Origin: Toxorhynchites rutilus septentrionalis
Lineage: Eukaryota > Arthropoda > Insecta > Diptera > Culicidae
Length of the DNA stretch: 64,000 nt
Direction of reading: 5' to 3'
Assembly (NCBI RefSeq): GCF_029784135.1
Contig: NC_073746.1
Span: forward strand, 290,361,089-290,425,088
Shown piece by piece: positions 10,479 to 21,816 of the stretch; position 1 is the first letter of the stretch, and each line of letters starts with the position of its first letter. A program made the translations under genes and the position numbers. A model generated the notes under the pieces. It was not told the DNA's origin and did no database searches. It saw nothing but the letters and a program-made list of their open reading frames with translations.

Positions 10479-10982
10479 GTCATTCGATATCCAACTCTTG
10501 ACGAGTAAAGTTCAGTGTCGTTATTGTGCGTTGCCACTTTTACTATTGTGCGATTGGTATAGTGTACGAGTGAAGGTCATTGCTGTCCGCTTTCGAATTG
10601 ACCTTTTGTGAAGTGGAACAAAGGAAGCAGCGCTCTTGCAGCTTGCAGCCCTTGGCGGCTGTTGAACATCGGAATAACGGGATCGCCATCGTGTGGCTGT
10701 CGTTAACGGGAATTATCATCACGTGACCGTGTGAGCTATTCTTGCGCTATTGTGTTGATCCATAGCGCGTAGCCTCTGTCTCTCCCTGGTTAGGGCAGTA
10801 GAGCGCAGTATCGGAACAACTTTTATATTAAGGTACACCTATTTAATATTAATATTATTATTCAACTCATTTGTTCATTGTTTAATGTTATTATCATAAT
10901 TTATTTTTGTTTTGTTATTTTTTTTTCGAGATTATTGTTAAAATCAATAATATATTAGAAATAAGACAGAAATTTTTGTAAA
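10479..10982 (+). promoter_or_regulatory. 5' UTR / internal promoter region of the I-clade element
   Basis: This non-coding leader precedes ORF1. It is clearly less AT-rich than its left flank from about 10500 to 10810. Non-LTR elements of this group carry an internal RNA polymerase II promoter at their very 5' end, so transcription should start at or near 10479. I do not see a TATA box, which fits that promoter type. The last 150 bp before the ATG are very AT-rich. Confidence 0.55.
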
Positions 10983-12552
10983 ATGGAGGATAGTGGAGGA
11001 TCTCCAGAGATGGAGATCTCCGATAATGAATCCCATTTAAGATCTGGGAAAAAACATAAACGAGTCCCTCAAAAAGAAGATAATTCTTCTGGGGACGAAT
11101 CTGCTCATCCTTCCAAGCCCCCATCTAAGAAAATAGCAAGCCTCCCTTCTGAACCGACTGTTACTTCCACTCCCCCTCTCCCATCATCGATTTCGCTTCC
11201 CCCTTCTGATGTTTCCGATCCAACCCAATCCTCGTCCTCGTCCTCGTCCTCGTCTTCTCCCTCTGTTGTTTCCGCTCCACGTGTCAGAGTTTATCCAGAA
11301 GATGCACCTGGAACTGGCCCGTGGGTTGTTTTCCTCCGGCCAAAACCAAAAGGAAAAAGCCTTAACGTGATTCAGATCATGAAAGATCTGGCCAGATACA
11401 CTTCTGTATCTGAAATTCGCAGGGTTAGACCGAACAAATTGCGGGTTGTCGTGAATGAACGGAAACACGCAAACGAGATTGTTGCTGACCAACACTTCAC
11501 TCTCGAATATAGAACATTTATACCCCTCCTTATCCCTTGAGGGGGTGATAACTGAAACGGGTCTGACGAGCGAACAAATAAAAAAAGAAGGAAAAGGCAA
11601 GTTCAAGAAGCTTCCCTCAATGGAAGTAAAGATCTTGGACTGTCGCCAACTCGGGAAACTCTCCCATGATGGGGACCAAACGAAATTTACGCCGTCCGAC
11701 TCGTTTCGAGTCACCTTTGCTGGTGCCGCCCTCCCTGACTACGTTATGGTGGACAAATTGAGATTACCTGTGCGACTCTTCGTGCCAAAGCCCATGACTT
11801 GCAACAAATGCAAGTCAGTTGGTCACACTTCAGATTATTGTGCCAACAAGGAGCGCTGTGCCACTTGCGGAGAGCAACATGAGGGGAAATCCTGCAGTGC
11901 GACTGAGCATAAGTGTCCATATTGCGGAGGATCCCCACACGCGCTCTCAGCTTGTGAAACTTACAAGAGTCGCTGGGAGAAACAGAAGCGCTCTTTAAAC
12001 GAACGCTCGAAGCGCACTTTTGCGGAAATTTTAAAGGGCGCTTCTCCACTGGCCAAACAACAACAACAACCAATCTCAACACACAATACCTTTTCCACGT
12101 TGCCAGTTGATGAAATGGAAGCGGACACAGCTAGCGGGGGCACACCGTTTATTTTCAAAGGGAATCCCCGGCGCAAAAATGTGACCACTCCCAAAGTTCA
12201 AGAACAAGTCCCCCCGGTGATACCCCCAGTTAGCTTGCCTAAAAAATCGAGTGCAGCGGACAAGCAAAATCAGGTTCCTCCTGGCTTCCGTGGGAATAGT
12301 TCACCTTCGAACGACCCAGCACTCGAGGGGACATCAAAAACCCCAACTGTCCCTGTTTTTCCGTCCAGCTCAACTTCTCAATCGGGATTTATAAAGTTGT
12401 CTGACCTTTTGGATCAAATCTTCAAGTGTTTTAATGTTTCCGACTCCATTAGAACCCTTGTCTTCTCAATGCTTCCAGTAATCAAGACAATTTTACAGCA
12501 ATTGATGCAAACATGGCCCCTCCTTGCAATGATTATCTCTCTTGATGTCTAA
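10983..12552 (+). pseudogene. I-clade ORF1 (gag-like nucleic-acid binding protein), one frameshift
   Basis: Role: ORF1 proteins of this group bind element RNA and form ribonucleoprotein particles. The N-terminal 80 residues are Ser/Pro-rich with a run of serines near residue 82-90. A conserved region follows (PRVRVYPEDAPGTGPWVVFL, then an RNA-recognition-like stretch IRRVRPNKLRVVV). The reading frame breaks within 11510-11545, where one frame ends at TGA 11538-11540 and the other carries on as GVITETGLTSEQI. The C-terminal half has zinc knuckles: CNKCKSVGHTSDYC, then CATCGEQHEGKSC, then CPYCGGSPHALSAC. It ends at TAA 12550-12552, overlapping the ORF2 start. About 522 codons in all; I cannot exclude an assembly error at the shift. 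Confidence 0.88.
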
Positions 12553-15500
12553 TTTAGATAGAGAGGTCGGAGATATCACTGTTTTACAGTGGAATTGTCG
12601 TAGTCTTATCCCTAAATTGGATACATTCAAATTTTTAACTCATAACTTCAATTGTGATGTTTTTGCTCTGTCCGAAACTTGGCTTTCTTCGCGAGATGAT
12701 ATCTCTTTCCACGATTTTAATATTATACGCTTGGACCGCGATGACAGATACGGAGGGGTACTATTGGGGATCAATAAGTGCCACTCATTTTTTCGAATTG
12801 ACCTTCCACCTATTGGAGGGATCGAAGCTGTTGCTTGTCATGCAAACATCAGAGGCAAAGACCTCTGTATTGTCAGCTTGTATTGGCCTCCGAGAGCTGC
12901 GGTTAGCCGCAAACAACTTGATGACATGTGCTCACTCCTTCCTGAGCCACGATTGATCTTGGGAGACTTCAACTCTCACGGAACTGCCTGGGGGGAACAG
13001 TACGACGACAATCGTTCATTGTTGATATATGACCTTTGTAACAGCTTCAATATGACCGTTTTGAACACTGGGGAAACAACACGTGTGCCTAAACCTCCTG
13101 CTAACCCAAGTGCTCTTGACCTCTCGCTTTGCTCGAATTCACTATCGTTAGATTGCAAGTGGAATGTAATCCAGGACCCCAACGGTAGTGATCACTTGCC
13201 AATCAAAATTTCCATCACCATTGGTTCGAATTCTTCTGAATCTATAAACATGGCATATGACCTCACAAGACACATTGACTGGAAAAAATATGCGGACGCG
13301 ATTGCTCTAGCCATCAATTCCAGAGATGGTTTACCTCCATTGGAGGAGTATAACTTCCTTTCTCGTTTGATCTATGACAGCGCGGTTCGCGCTCAAACGA
13401 AACCCATCCCAGGCTCCACTATTCGTCGAAGGCCTCCCAATCTATGGTGGGATAACATATGTTCCAAGCTTTATGTAGAAAAATCGAATGCATTTAAAGC
13501 TTTTCGGAAACGTGGAACCCCTGAAAATTTTCAAACGTATTTAGCCCTTGAAGATCAATTTAAAAACTTAATCAAAGGGAAAAAACGTGCTTATTGGCGA
13601 AATTTCGTGGGAGGTTTGTCACGAGAAACGTCAATGAAAAAATTATGGAAAGTGGCTCGAAACATGAGAAATCGCTCTTCAACGAATGAAAGCGAAGAAT
13701 ATTCACATCGATGGATTTTGAATTTTGCACGGAAGGTTTGTCCTGATTCCGCTCCTGTGCAAAAAATTGTTCGAGATATACCACAAGATAGGTGCGATCT
13801 TGATTCCGAGTTTTCGATGGTAGAATTCTCTCTTGCTCTGCTTTTATGTAACAATTCTGCTCCGGGATCGGATAGAATTAAGTTCAACTTGCTGAAAAAC
13901 CTCCCTGATGTGGCGAAACATCGCTTGTTGAATTTATTCAATCGGTTTCTGGAGCATAATATTGTTCCAGATGATTGGAGACAAGTACGAGTTATAGCTG
14001 TTCAAAAACCCGGAAAACCCGCGTCCGACTTCAATTCGTACCGCCCAATAGCAATGCTGTCTTGTATACGGAAATTGTTGGAGAAAATGATCTTGTTTCG
14101 CCTTGATCGATGGGTTGAAACGAATGGCCTACTCTCAGATACACAATATGGGTTCCGCAGGGGCAAGGGGACGAATGATTGTCTTGCGTTGCTTTCTTCA
14201 GAAATTCAAATAGCTTACGCCGAAAAAAAAACAAATGGCTTCAGTATTCTTGGACATAAAGGGGGCCTTTGATTCTGTTTCAATAGAGGTTTTGTCAGAC
14301 AAATTACACTCTCGGGGTCTGCCGCCTCTATTGAATAATATGTTATATAATTTGCTTTGTGTGAAACATTTGAACTTTTCTCACGGAGATTCGGCAGTAA
14401 GTCGGGTCTCTTACATGGGACTCCCCCAGGGCTCATGTTTAAGCCCCCTTTTGTACAACTTCTATGTAAGCGACATCGACAATTGCCTTACACAAAATTG
14501 CAGCCTAAGACAACTTGCAGATGATGGAGTGGTGTCTGTCGTAGGATCAAACGAATCCGACCTGCAAGGACCCTTACAAGATACTTTGAACAATTTTTCA
14601 ACCTGGGCCATTGGGCTAGGGATCGAATTCTCCACGGAGAAAACAGAGATGATGGTTTTTTCTAGGAAGCATAGACCAGCAAAACCAAAGCTTCAACTTT
14701 TGGGTAAACCGATCACTCATGCTATGTCATTCAAGTATCTTGGGGTCTGGTTCGACTCCAAATGTACTTGGGGGGCCCATATTAGGTATCTGAGTAAAAA
14801 ATGTCAACAAAGAATAAACTTTCTCCGTACAATTACCGGCACCTGGTGGGGAGCCCATCCCGAAGATCTTATTATGTTGTATCGAACAACTATTCTCTCA
14901 GTGATGGAGTATGGCAGTTTCTGTTTTCAATCAGCTGCCAAAACACACCTCATTAAACTCGAGCGAATTCAGTATCTTTGTCTCCGTATTGCGTTGGGAT
15001 GTATGCCCTCAACGCATACCATGAGTCTCGAGGTTTTGGCAGGCGTACTCCCACTAAAAGATCGCTTCAATTTATTATCTCTTCGGTTCCTCATCCGGTG
15101 TAAGGTTATGAATCCATTGGTGATCGGAAATTTTGAGCAATTGATCGAGCTAAATTTTCATTCTAGATTCATGAGTTCATATCATGAATTCACCTCTATG
15201 CAGGTTGTTCCTTCTTCGTATATTCCCAACCGTGTTTGTTTTCCTGACTACATCAATTCCTCTGTACATTTCGATCTGTTCATGAAGGAGAAAATCCATG
15301 AAAATCCAGATTATCTTAGATTGGGGTTCGTTCCTACAATCTTCAATGCAAAGTATGGGCGTATCAATTGTGATAATATATACTTTACTGATGGGTCCTC
15401 TATGAATGAGTCCACAGGATTTGGAGTGTTCAACGTATTTTTTAGCACCTCACACAGTCTTCAGAATCCTTGCTCGGTATATATTGCTGAATTGGCAGCG

Positions 15501-16229
15501 ATATACTGGGCGCTGGACAGCGTCGCCTCACGACCTGTTGAACACTATTACATTGTAACGGATAGTCTTAGCTTTGTCGAAGCTATCCGTTCAGTGAGGC
15601 CGGAAAAGCACTCGCCGTACTTCCTTGAGAGAATACGAGAAATTTTGAGTGCTTTATCCAGACGCTGTTATGTCATTACCTTTGTCTGGGTCCCTTCACA
15701 TTGCTCAATTCCGGGTAATGAGAGGGCTGACTCATTGGCAAAGGTAGATGCAATTGAAGGCGATATATATCAGCGTCAAATCGCCTTCAATGAATTTTAT
15801 TCTTTAGTTCGCAAAAATACCATCGCTAACTGGCAACGCAAGTGGAATGATGATGAATTGGACCGGTGGTTTCACTCGATTATCCCAAAGGTTAGCCTCA
15901 AACCGTGGTTCAAAAGTCTGGATTTGAGTCGGGACTTTATTCGCACCTTCTCCCGACTCATGTCCAATCACTGTTCGTTAGATGCACTACTCTTCCGTTT
16001 CAATCTTGCCAGCAGTAATCTCTGCGTTTGTGGCCAAGGTTATCACGACATCGAGCACGTTGTTTGGTCGTGCGAGGTGTATCTGGTCGCCAGATCGAAT
16101 TTAGAAAACTCTCTTCGGGCCCGAGGAAGACAGCCCAATGTGCCGGTGAGAGATGTGTTGGCTCGGTTAGACCTTGATTACATGTCCCATATATATGTTT
16201 TCCTTAAAGCTATAGATCTTCGTGTGTGA
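12545..16229 (+). pseudogene. I-clade ORF2 (APE endonuclease - reverse transcriptase - RNase H), one frameshift
   Basis: This polyprotein nicks target DNA and copies the element RNA there. Endonuclease motifs: LQWNCRS, SETW, LGDFNSHG and SDHLPI (residues about 10-230). Reverse transcriptase: FLDIKGAFD (motif A), LPQGSCLSPLLYNFYVSDI and LADDGV (motif C). RNase H: FTDGSS, ELAAIYWALD, VTDSLS and WVPSHCSIPGNERADSLAK. A terminal C/H cluster CVCGQGYHDIEHVVWSC follows. The start is ATG 12545, which overlaps the ORF1 stop as ATGTCTAA and suggests coupled re-initiation. The frame shifts by one at the A9 run near 14225-14233; downstream the frame is open to TGA 16227-16229. Apart from that, all catalytic residues are present. 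Confidence 0.93.
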
Positions 16230-16583
16230 TTGTCCCTACATCCTTATACCCTCCTTTCCTTCCTTTGCGGGTAATTCGTCCCCTTGCTATAAATAGTAGA
16301 ATAAGTTGAAATGTAAATAAACTATAGATATACGAATAGATTTAAGAATTGAGTGCTCATCAACATTGTTACAATTTCCTTATATCCCATCCTTCTCCTA
16401 AAAATATGTCACCCTTCTAAACTCGAGCACACCGCGAGTAATCGGTTTTCCACCTTACTAACCATAGATGTAAGAAAATTGTTTATATATATATATATAT
16501 AGTTTTAAAAATATATTTAAGAATTCGGCTCCTTTAATCTTAAGTAACTGAGCCTGTAAAAATAAACGAATTAATAAAAAAAA
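16230..16583 (+). other. 3' UTR of the I-clade element
   Basis: The tail includes ATATGTCACCCTTCTAAACT, a (TA) run at 16486-16501, GAATTCGGCTCCTTTAA and the end AATAAACGAATTAATAAAA. The same order of phrases appears at 30576-30880 and, inverted, at 61571-61800. This is how those truncated copies were assigned to this family. Confidence 0.85.
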
Positions 16584-16593
16584 ACAATTATTT

Positions 16594-17040
16594 ATGTTTG
16601 CATCAGAATGACGAACAAATGAAAAGAGCGTATTTTTAGGAAAAAAAAAAACATCATTAACTTTGAATATGATCAATGTATTGACAGATTCTGCATTGCA
16701 AAATATTTTACTTGATAAGTTATAAAAGTCGCCCGTTTGAAAAACATATAAAATTTAGAGCAAAAAAAGTATTTTTTTTTCAATGCAAATAAGATAACAA
16801 CGCTGAATCAATTACATTGAAAAGCAGAAAGAAAAAAAATGCAGGAAGGTTGTGTCTGAGGCACGACCGCATAACTAACGTAGAATTACTTTGAAATGGC
16901 CGTTTTGTTTGCCTGTTAGGAATTATTTGTTCACTTCACCAGTGATGCACTCGAGTGATAATGGCAGAAAGATGTTGAAACATGTTACTGCATTATGAAT
17001 TACACATATGTGAAATGGAAAAAGGAATTTTCATTCATTA
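16594..17040. other. Non-coding spacer with a partial GACGTAG-family end
   Basis: No gene is seen. At 16845-16890 the sequence AGGTTGTGTCTGAGGCACGACC, then TAACGTAGAATTAC, matches the left end of the family found at 141 and 37956. The next 150 bp do not obviously match other copies. It abuts the inverted end of copy E4 at 17041. Confidence 0.5.
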
Positions 17041-17225
17041 TTTTGACGTGGAACTACGTCTTTCATTAAGGGTGCCAACTCAGAAAACAGGTCACGTTTT
17101 TATGAAATAAAGTTAATGTTAATAACTATTTTTGCCGCGAACGGATTAAGACGCTTTACATATTAAACGAATCGGAAATTCCCTATTATTTGTTTGTTAT
17201 GCTATACAATACCATCCCCTGATGT

Positions 17226-20200
17226 TTATTTATTTATTTATTTATTTATAATGATACTACATCCCATTGAGAGATTAGATCTTCTTCACAATTTTTCGCC
17301 AATAGTCCCGATCCATGGTTGCAGTTCTCCAACTCCCGGCTGCACCGATTCTTGCCAAGTCCTGCTCCACCTGGTCCAACCACCTCGCTCGCTGGGCTCC
17401 TCTCCTTCTTGTTCCTACCGGATTCAATGCGAACACCATCTTTGCAGGGCTGCTGTCCGGCAATCTTGCAACATGCCCTGCCCATCGCACTCGTCCAGCC
17501 TTGGCGACTTTCTGAATGCTGGGTTCGCCGTAGAGTTGCGCTAGTTCGTGGTTCATTCTCCTTCTCCATACTCCGCTTTCCTGTACACCACCGTATATTG
17601 TTCTGAGCACTCGGCGTTCGAAAACTCCAAGCGCTTGTGAGTCCTCTTCAAGCATCGTCCATGCTTCGTGCCCATAGAGAACAACCGGTCGAATTAGGGA
17701 TTTGTACATGGTACACTTCGTACGGGGTCGGAGTTTGTTGGACCTCAAGGATTTGCGGAGTCCATAGTAGGCACGACTTCCATTGACAATGCGTCTTCGA
17801 ATTTCACGGCTGTTGTTGTTGTCAGTTGTTATCAACGAGCCAAGGTAGACAAATTCCTCTACCACCTCGAGCTCGTCGCCGTCGATCACAACACTACTAC
17901 CAAGAAGAACTGTGTTGCGATCAGTCCCTCCAGCTAGCATGTATTTAGACTTAGACGCATTGATCCCAAGCCCAATCAGCCCTGCTTCGTGTTTTAGTCG
18001 GGTATACAAGTCGGCTACCGTCGCATGTGTTCTTCCGATTATGTCCACGTCGTCGGCGAAGCAGATAAACTGACAAGACTTGTTGAAAATCGTGCCCCGC
18101 ATGTTGAAGCCCGCTCTCCGCATAACACCTTCCAGCGCCACGTTGAAGAGCAGACAGGAGATTCCATCGCCTTGTCGAAGTCCCCTGTGAGTCTCAAATG
18201 ATTCCGACAGCTCACCTGAGATCCGCACACTGCACCGCACACTGCACCGCACACCGTTCATCGTTGCCTGAATCAGTCTTGTCAGCTTTCGGGGAAAGCC
18301 GTGTTCGTCCATGATCCTCCATAGCTGTCGTCGGTCGATTGTATCATATGCGGCCTTGAAGTCGACGAAGATGTGGTGTGTAGGGACCTGATACTCGCGG
18401 CACTTTTGGAGGATCTGCCGCAGTGTAAAAATCTGGTCCGTCGTCGAGCAACCGAGCATGAATCCGGCCTGATAACTTCCCACAAATCTACTTACTATTG
18501 GCGATAGGCGGCGGAAGAGGATCTGAGACAACATTTTGTAGGCACCATTCAGGATTGTGATGGCACGATAGTTCTCACAATCCAACTTGTCGCCTTTTTT
18601 ATAGATGGGGTAGATTACCCCGTCCTTCCACTCCTCCGGTAGCTGTTCTGTGTCCCAGATCTTGACTATCAACCGGTGCATACACTCTACAAGTTTTCTC
18701 GGACCTCCCTTGAAGAGCTCCGCTACGAGGCCATCCTTACCAGCTGCTTTGTGGTTCTTGAGCTGATTAATGGCCTCCTTAACTTCACCCATCGTCGGGG
18801 GTGGTACGTCGTCGTTGTTCATTGCACCGGTGTAGTCCTCCTCAACGCCGTCTAGGTCTCCTGTCTGCGCGCTGTTCAGGTGTTCATCGTAGTGCTGCCT
18901 CCACCTTTCGATCACCTCGCGTTCGTTCGTCAAGATGCCTCCTTCCTTGTTTCTGCACATTTCGGCCCGCGGCACAAAGCCTTTGTGCGAGGCGTTTAGT
19001 TTCTTGAAGAACTTCCGCGATTCTCGAGAACGATAAAGCAGCTCCATCTCCTCACACTCTTTCTCTTCCAGGCGGCGCTTTTTTTCCCGAAAGGGATGTG
19101 TTTGCTGCCTTCGTTTCAGTCTGTATCGTTCCACGTTTTGTCGAGTCGCTCGTTGCAGCATGGCTGCGCGTGCTGCATCCTTCTCGTTCAGGAGCGCTCG
19201 GCACTCGTCGTCAAACCATTCGTTCCGTTGTCCTCGTTGTTCATACCCGATGATGGTCTCTGCTGTGCTGCTAATTGCTGATTTTAAGGAGTTCCAGCAT
19301 TCATCGAGGGGAACAGCATCCAGTTCGTCTACCCCCGGTAACGCAGCTTCAAGACGCTGCGAATATGTTGCAGCAACGTTCGGCTCCTGTAGTCGTCGTA
19401 GGTGGTATCGTGGTTAGCGCTGGTGTCTTATGTTATTGACGACTGACAGTTTAGAACGCAGTTTGACCATCACCAGGTAGTGGTCTGAATCGATGTTAGC
19501 GCCACGATAGGTTCTGACGTCGATGATATCCGAGAAGTGCCGACCGTCGATCAAAACGTGGTCAATTTGTGTTTCTGTTTGCTGTGGTGATCTCCAGGTG
19601 TAACGGTATTGGAGGCTGTGCTGGGAGAAGGTGCTACGTATGGCCATGTTCTTGGAGGCAGCGAAGTCGATAAGTCTTAGGCCGTTTTCGTTGGTTCGCT
19701 GATGGGCGCTGAACCTACCAATTACCGGTCTGAATTCCTCCTCCTGGCCGACCTGAGCGTTCAAATCACCGATGACGATTTTGATGTCGTGTTTTGGGCA
19801 GCGATCGTATTCACGCTCTAGCTGCGCGTAGAATTCTTCTTTATCGTCATCGGTGCTAGCTAGATGGGGGCTGTGGACGTTGATAATGCTGATATTGAAG
19901 AAGTGGCCTCTCATCCTCAATCTGCACATTCTTTCATTGATCGGCCACCAACCAATCACCCGTTTTTGCATCTCCCCCATCACGATGAAAGCTGTACCCA
20001 GCTCGTGTGTGTTGCCGCAGCTCTGATAGATGGTATATCCACCATGGAACGATCGCACCATCGAACCTTTCCAGCACACCTCCTGCAGCGCTACGATGTT
20101 GAAATTGCGGGCTCTCAATATTTCCGAAAGAATTCGGGTACTCGCAAGAAAATTGAGAGACTTGCAGTTCCATGTTCCGAGTTTCCAATCTCTAGTCCGT

Positions 20201-20673
20201 GTTCTTTGCGTAGGTCTAGTCCGATTGTCCTGTCTCGAATTTCTTTGAGAATTTTCCTGTGCGTTTTATTTTTACGGATGGCTTGCAGGGCCTGCACCAA
20301 CCCCCTGTCTCGCCGGAGGACCGTCGTGCACAGCTCTTTTTAGAGTCCCCGCTGGCACAAAGACAGTGATCAGCCGCCCCTAACATGGGGATCAGACGCT
20401 GTTTTGAGCCGCACCTCCATGGTGAACAGACGCTCGGATAGGCCCCCTTCCCTGTCAGCATACGACCAAGATCCCACCGGGGTTGGTTACCCGATCTTCA
20501 CTATGGTTACTCGTACCCCAGCCGGTACCACGGGGAGGTAGGGATAGGAGTTACTGGACAGGAAGCTAAGGACCACGAATGGGGTCTATTTTATGCCTGC
20601 AGGTACGCGAAGTACCGATGGTACGCTTAGTCCAGTCATTTACCAATCAATTTAATCAATTTAAACCGTTACA
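17226..20673 (-). mobile_element. RTE-type non-LTR retrotransposon
   Basis: A 3.4-kb element on the minus strand with a 13-bp perfect target duplication CATCCCCTGATGT (17213-17225 and 20674-20686). The 3' tail, at low coordinates, is a short tandem array read on the plus strand as TTTATTTATTTATTTATTTA, as expected for RTE-group elements, which end in short repeats instead of a long poly(A). One long ORF encodes endonuclease then reverse transcriptase. A leader of about 450 bp precedes it. It resembles mosquito RTE elements such as JAM1, but I assign only the group. Bases 20655-20673 look like an inverted copy of the target flank added at the 5' junction. Confidence 0.88.
17275..20193 (-). pseudogene. 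RTE-type endonuclease / reverse transcriptase, one in-frame stop
   Basis: Read from about 20193: LGTWNCKSLN opens the APE endonuclease, followed by NIVALQEVCW, VIGDLNAQVG, QIDHVLID and SDHYLVMVKL (to about 19440). An in-frame TAA at 19414-19416 interrupts, but the same frame reopens immediately (RYHLRRLQEP...) and runs to 17275. The reverse transcriptase has KAAGKDGLVAELFK, YPIYKKGDKLDCENYRAITI, IFVDFKAAYDTID (motif A), GLRQGDGISCLLFNVALE and FADDVDIIGRT (motif C), then a conserved tail WRRRMNHELAQLYGEP. RCSVRCSVRIS shows a short codon duplication. No RNase H. One nonsense mutation is the only clear lesion; the true start is uncertain. Confidence 0.9.
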
Positions 20674-20704
20674 CATCCCCTGATGTGTAACGGTTTAAAT
20701 TGAT
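20655..20704. repeat. Perfect 23-bp palindrome at the 5' junction of the RTE element
   Basis: ATCAATTTAAACCGTTACAC (start of the left arm, 20655-20677) is perfectly inverted at 20682-20704 around the spacer CCCT. The right arm belongs to the repeat that received the insertion, since it continues into AAATTTAGAAGTATTG, shared with other copies. The left arm lies between the RTE leader and the target duplication. Confidence 0.85.
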
Positions 20705-21109
20705 GAAATTTAGAAGTATTGCCATTTTCCCATACATTTATTCTGTTCATTTGTGAGCTTCCCTACCCATGCCGTCAATCACGAGTAACTTATCGAAAAG
20801 GAATGACTTAAAGTCACCGTGAACAAAGAAACGACATCACATGTCTTCGTTTCGGATTGAGCTGTGGATGCGACCAAATTACTTACTCGCTGATGTCTCT
20901 GGCATTGCAATGATTACATCAATCTGACGCCATTCCATTAAGGTTTTGAACTACACAATTGCGTGGGAAATCATCAAATCAGGCTATCATCGGCTCACCA
21001 AGAAAATAATTGTTCAGGAATTTTATGTGTCATTTGGTTTCGCACGACTATCACCACCAAGGATGACAGCTAAGCTAATTGAGACCGGAAATTTTAAAAG
21101 AAAGAGCAA

Positions 21110-21143
21110 AGCGTGTGTGTGTGTGTATGTGTGTGTGTGTGTA
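21110..21143. repeat. (GT)n microsatellite
   Basis: A run of GT dinucleotides with one AT interruption. It is inside the right part of copy E4. No gene is associated. Confidence 0.9.
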
Positions 21144-21230
21144 AAATGATTGACGAAGTTATTAACAAGCGACTTGAACAAAATAACAGCGTAGTTCTAC
21201 GTCAACAAAGTGGTGGTCGTGTCTTTTTGA

Positions 21231-21816
21231 GGTATGTCCATTCGATTGCCATTTACGTTTAAGACCAACGGTACACAAAGTTAAATGCCTCAATGCTAAT
21301 TTCAGTTGGACTAACAACACCTAATACAATATGTACAATGTATAATATATGGGAAATCATTTTCTCGAGTATTCTTACACTTTTCCTTAAGATACAAATT
21401 TAGATTTATTTTTTTGGAATTAATCGTATCACTTTCCATAGTTACAATATATAAAAAAAAAGGATTCGTATCAAACTCGCGGATTTTAAGACATTCTCAT
21501 ACAATGAGCTTAAAGGTTTCATTAAATGTGCTATCAACCAATACTGGTACAGCATTTTCTCAAGCGAGAGGGGAGTTTGTGTAAAAAATATATGTCATAG
21601 CAATACAAGAGAGCAAAATAAGAGCAAAAAACTGTGTAAATAATGCGTAAGGTAAGAAAATTTGTTTAAGCTTTTCCTTTTACTATCAGCAAAAAAATCT
21701 CTTCGTGGTTTTACGGCGCAACAGCACCACTGGTTATGTGAATGACGTGATTGTGTGAAACAGTCTTACAACCCAGCCGACGTTGGTTCGATCCCAGCTT
21801 GGCATCGTTTGAAATC
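21231..21816. other. Non-coding AT-rich stretch
   Basis: I see no gene or transposon end between the right border of E4 and the GACGTGGGACTACGTC motif at 21821-21836. Confidence 0.4.

Larger units (their letters stand above)
10479..16583 (+). mobile_element. Full-length I-clade non-LTR retrotransposon
   Basis: The element has a 0.5-kb 5' UTR, ORF1, ORF2 with endonuclease, reverse transcriptase and RNase H, and a 0.35-kb 3' UTR ending AATAAACGAATTAATAAAA. It is flanked by a perfect 10-bp direct repeat ACAATTATTT at 10469-10478 and 16584-16593, the expected target-site duplication. The presence of RNase H after the reverse transcriptase and the two zinc-knuckle ORF1 place it in the I group. 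Only one frameshift in each ORF was seen, so the copy is fairly young. Related 3' fragments lie at 30.58-30.88 kb and 61.57-61.99 kb. Confidence 0.92.
17041..21230 (-). mobile_element. GACGTAG-family repeat, copy E4, interrupted by an RTE element
   Basis: Left border TTTTGACGTGGAACTACGTC at 17041; right border GCGTAGTTCTACGTCAACAA at 21189 followed by the inverted GGTCGTGTC stem. Removing the retrotransposon and one copy of its target duplication joins 17225 to 20687 and gives about 730 bp. That joined sequence follows the inverse of copy E7 (37956-39105): GGCACCC, TTAATAACTATTTTTGC, AATCCCCTG-like target, the CCCATACATTTATTCT phrase, then CAATGATTACATCAATCTGACGCCATTCCATTA. The two-end match in a sister copy confirms the insertion model. 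Confidence 0.75.

Noticed and set aside
14225..14245. Programmed ribosomal frameshift in the I-clade ORF2
   Set aside because: The shift is in the middle of the reverse transcriptase, at an A9 run, where programmed shifting is not known for this group; a simple indel or sequencing error is more likely.
20115..20461. A separate short ORF1 upstream of the RTE endonuclease
   Set aside because: The frames are short, mutually overlapping and lack motifs; the 5' leader of this element type often has chance frames. A small ORF cannot be excluded.
20655..20704. The 23-bp palindrome as a terminal inverted repeat of its own element or a cruciform regulatory site
   Set aside because: Only one arm belongs to the host repeat; the other lies on the retrotransposon side of the target duplication, so an insertion artefact explains it better.
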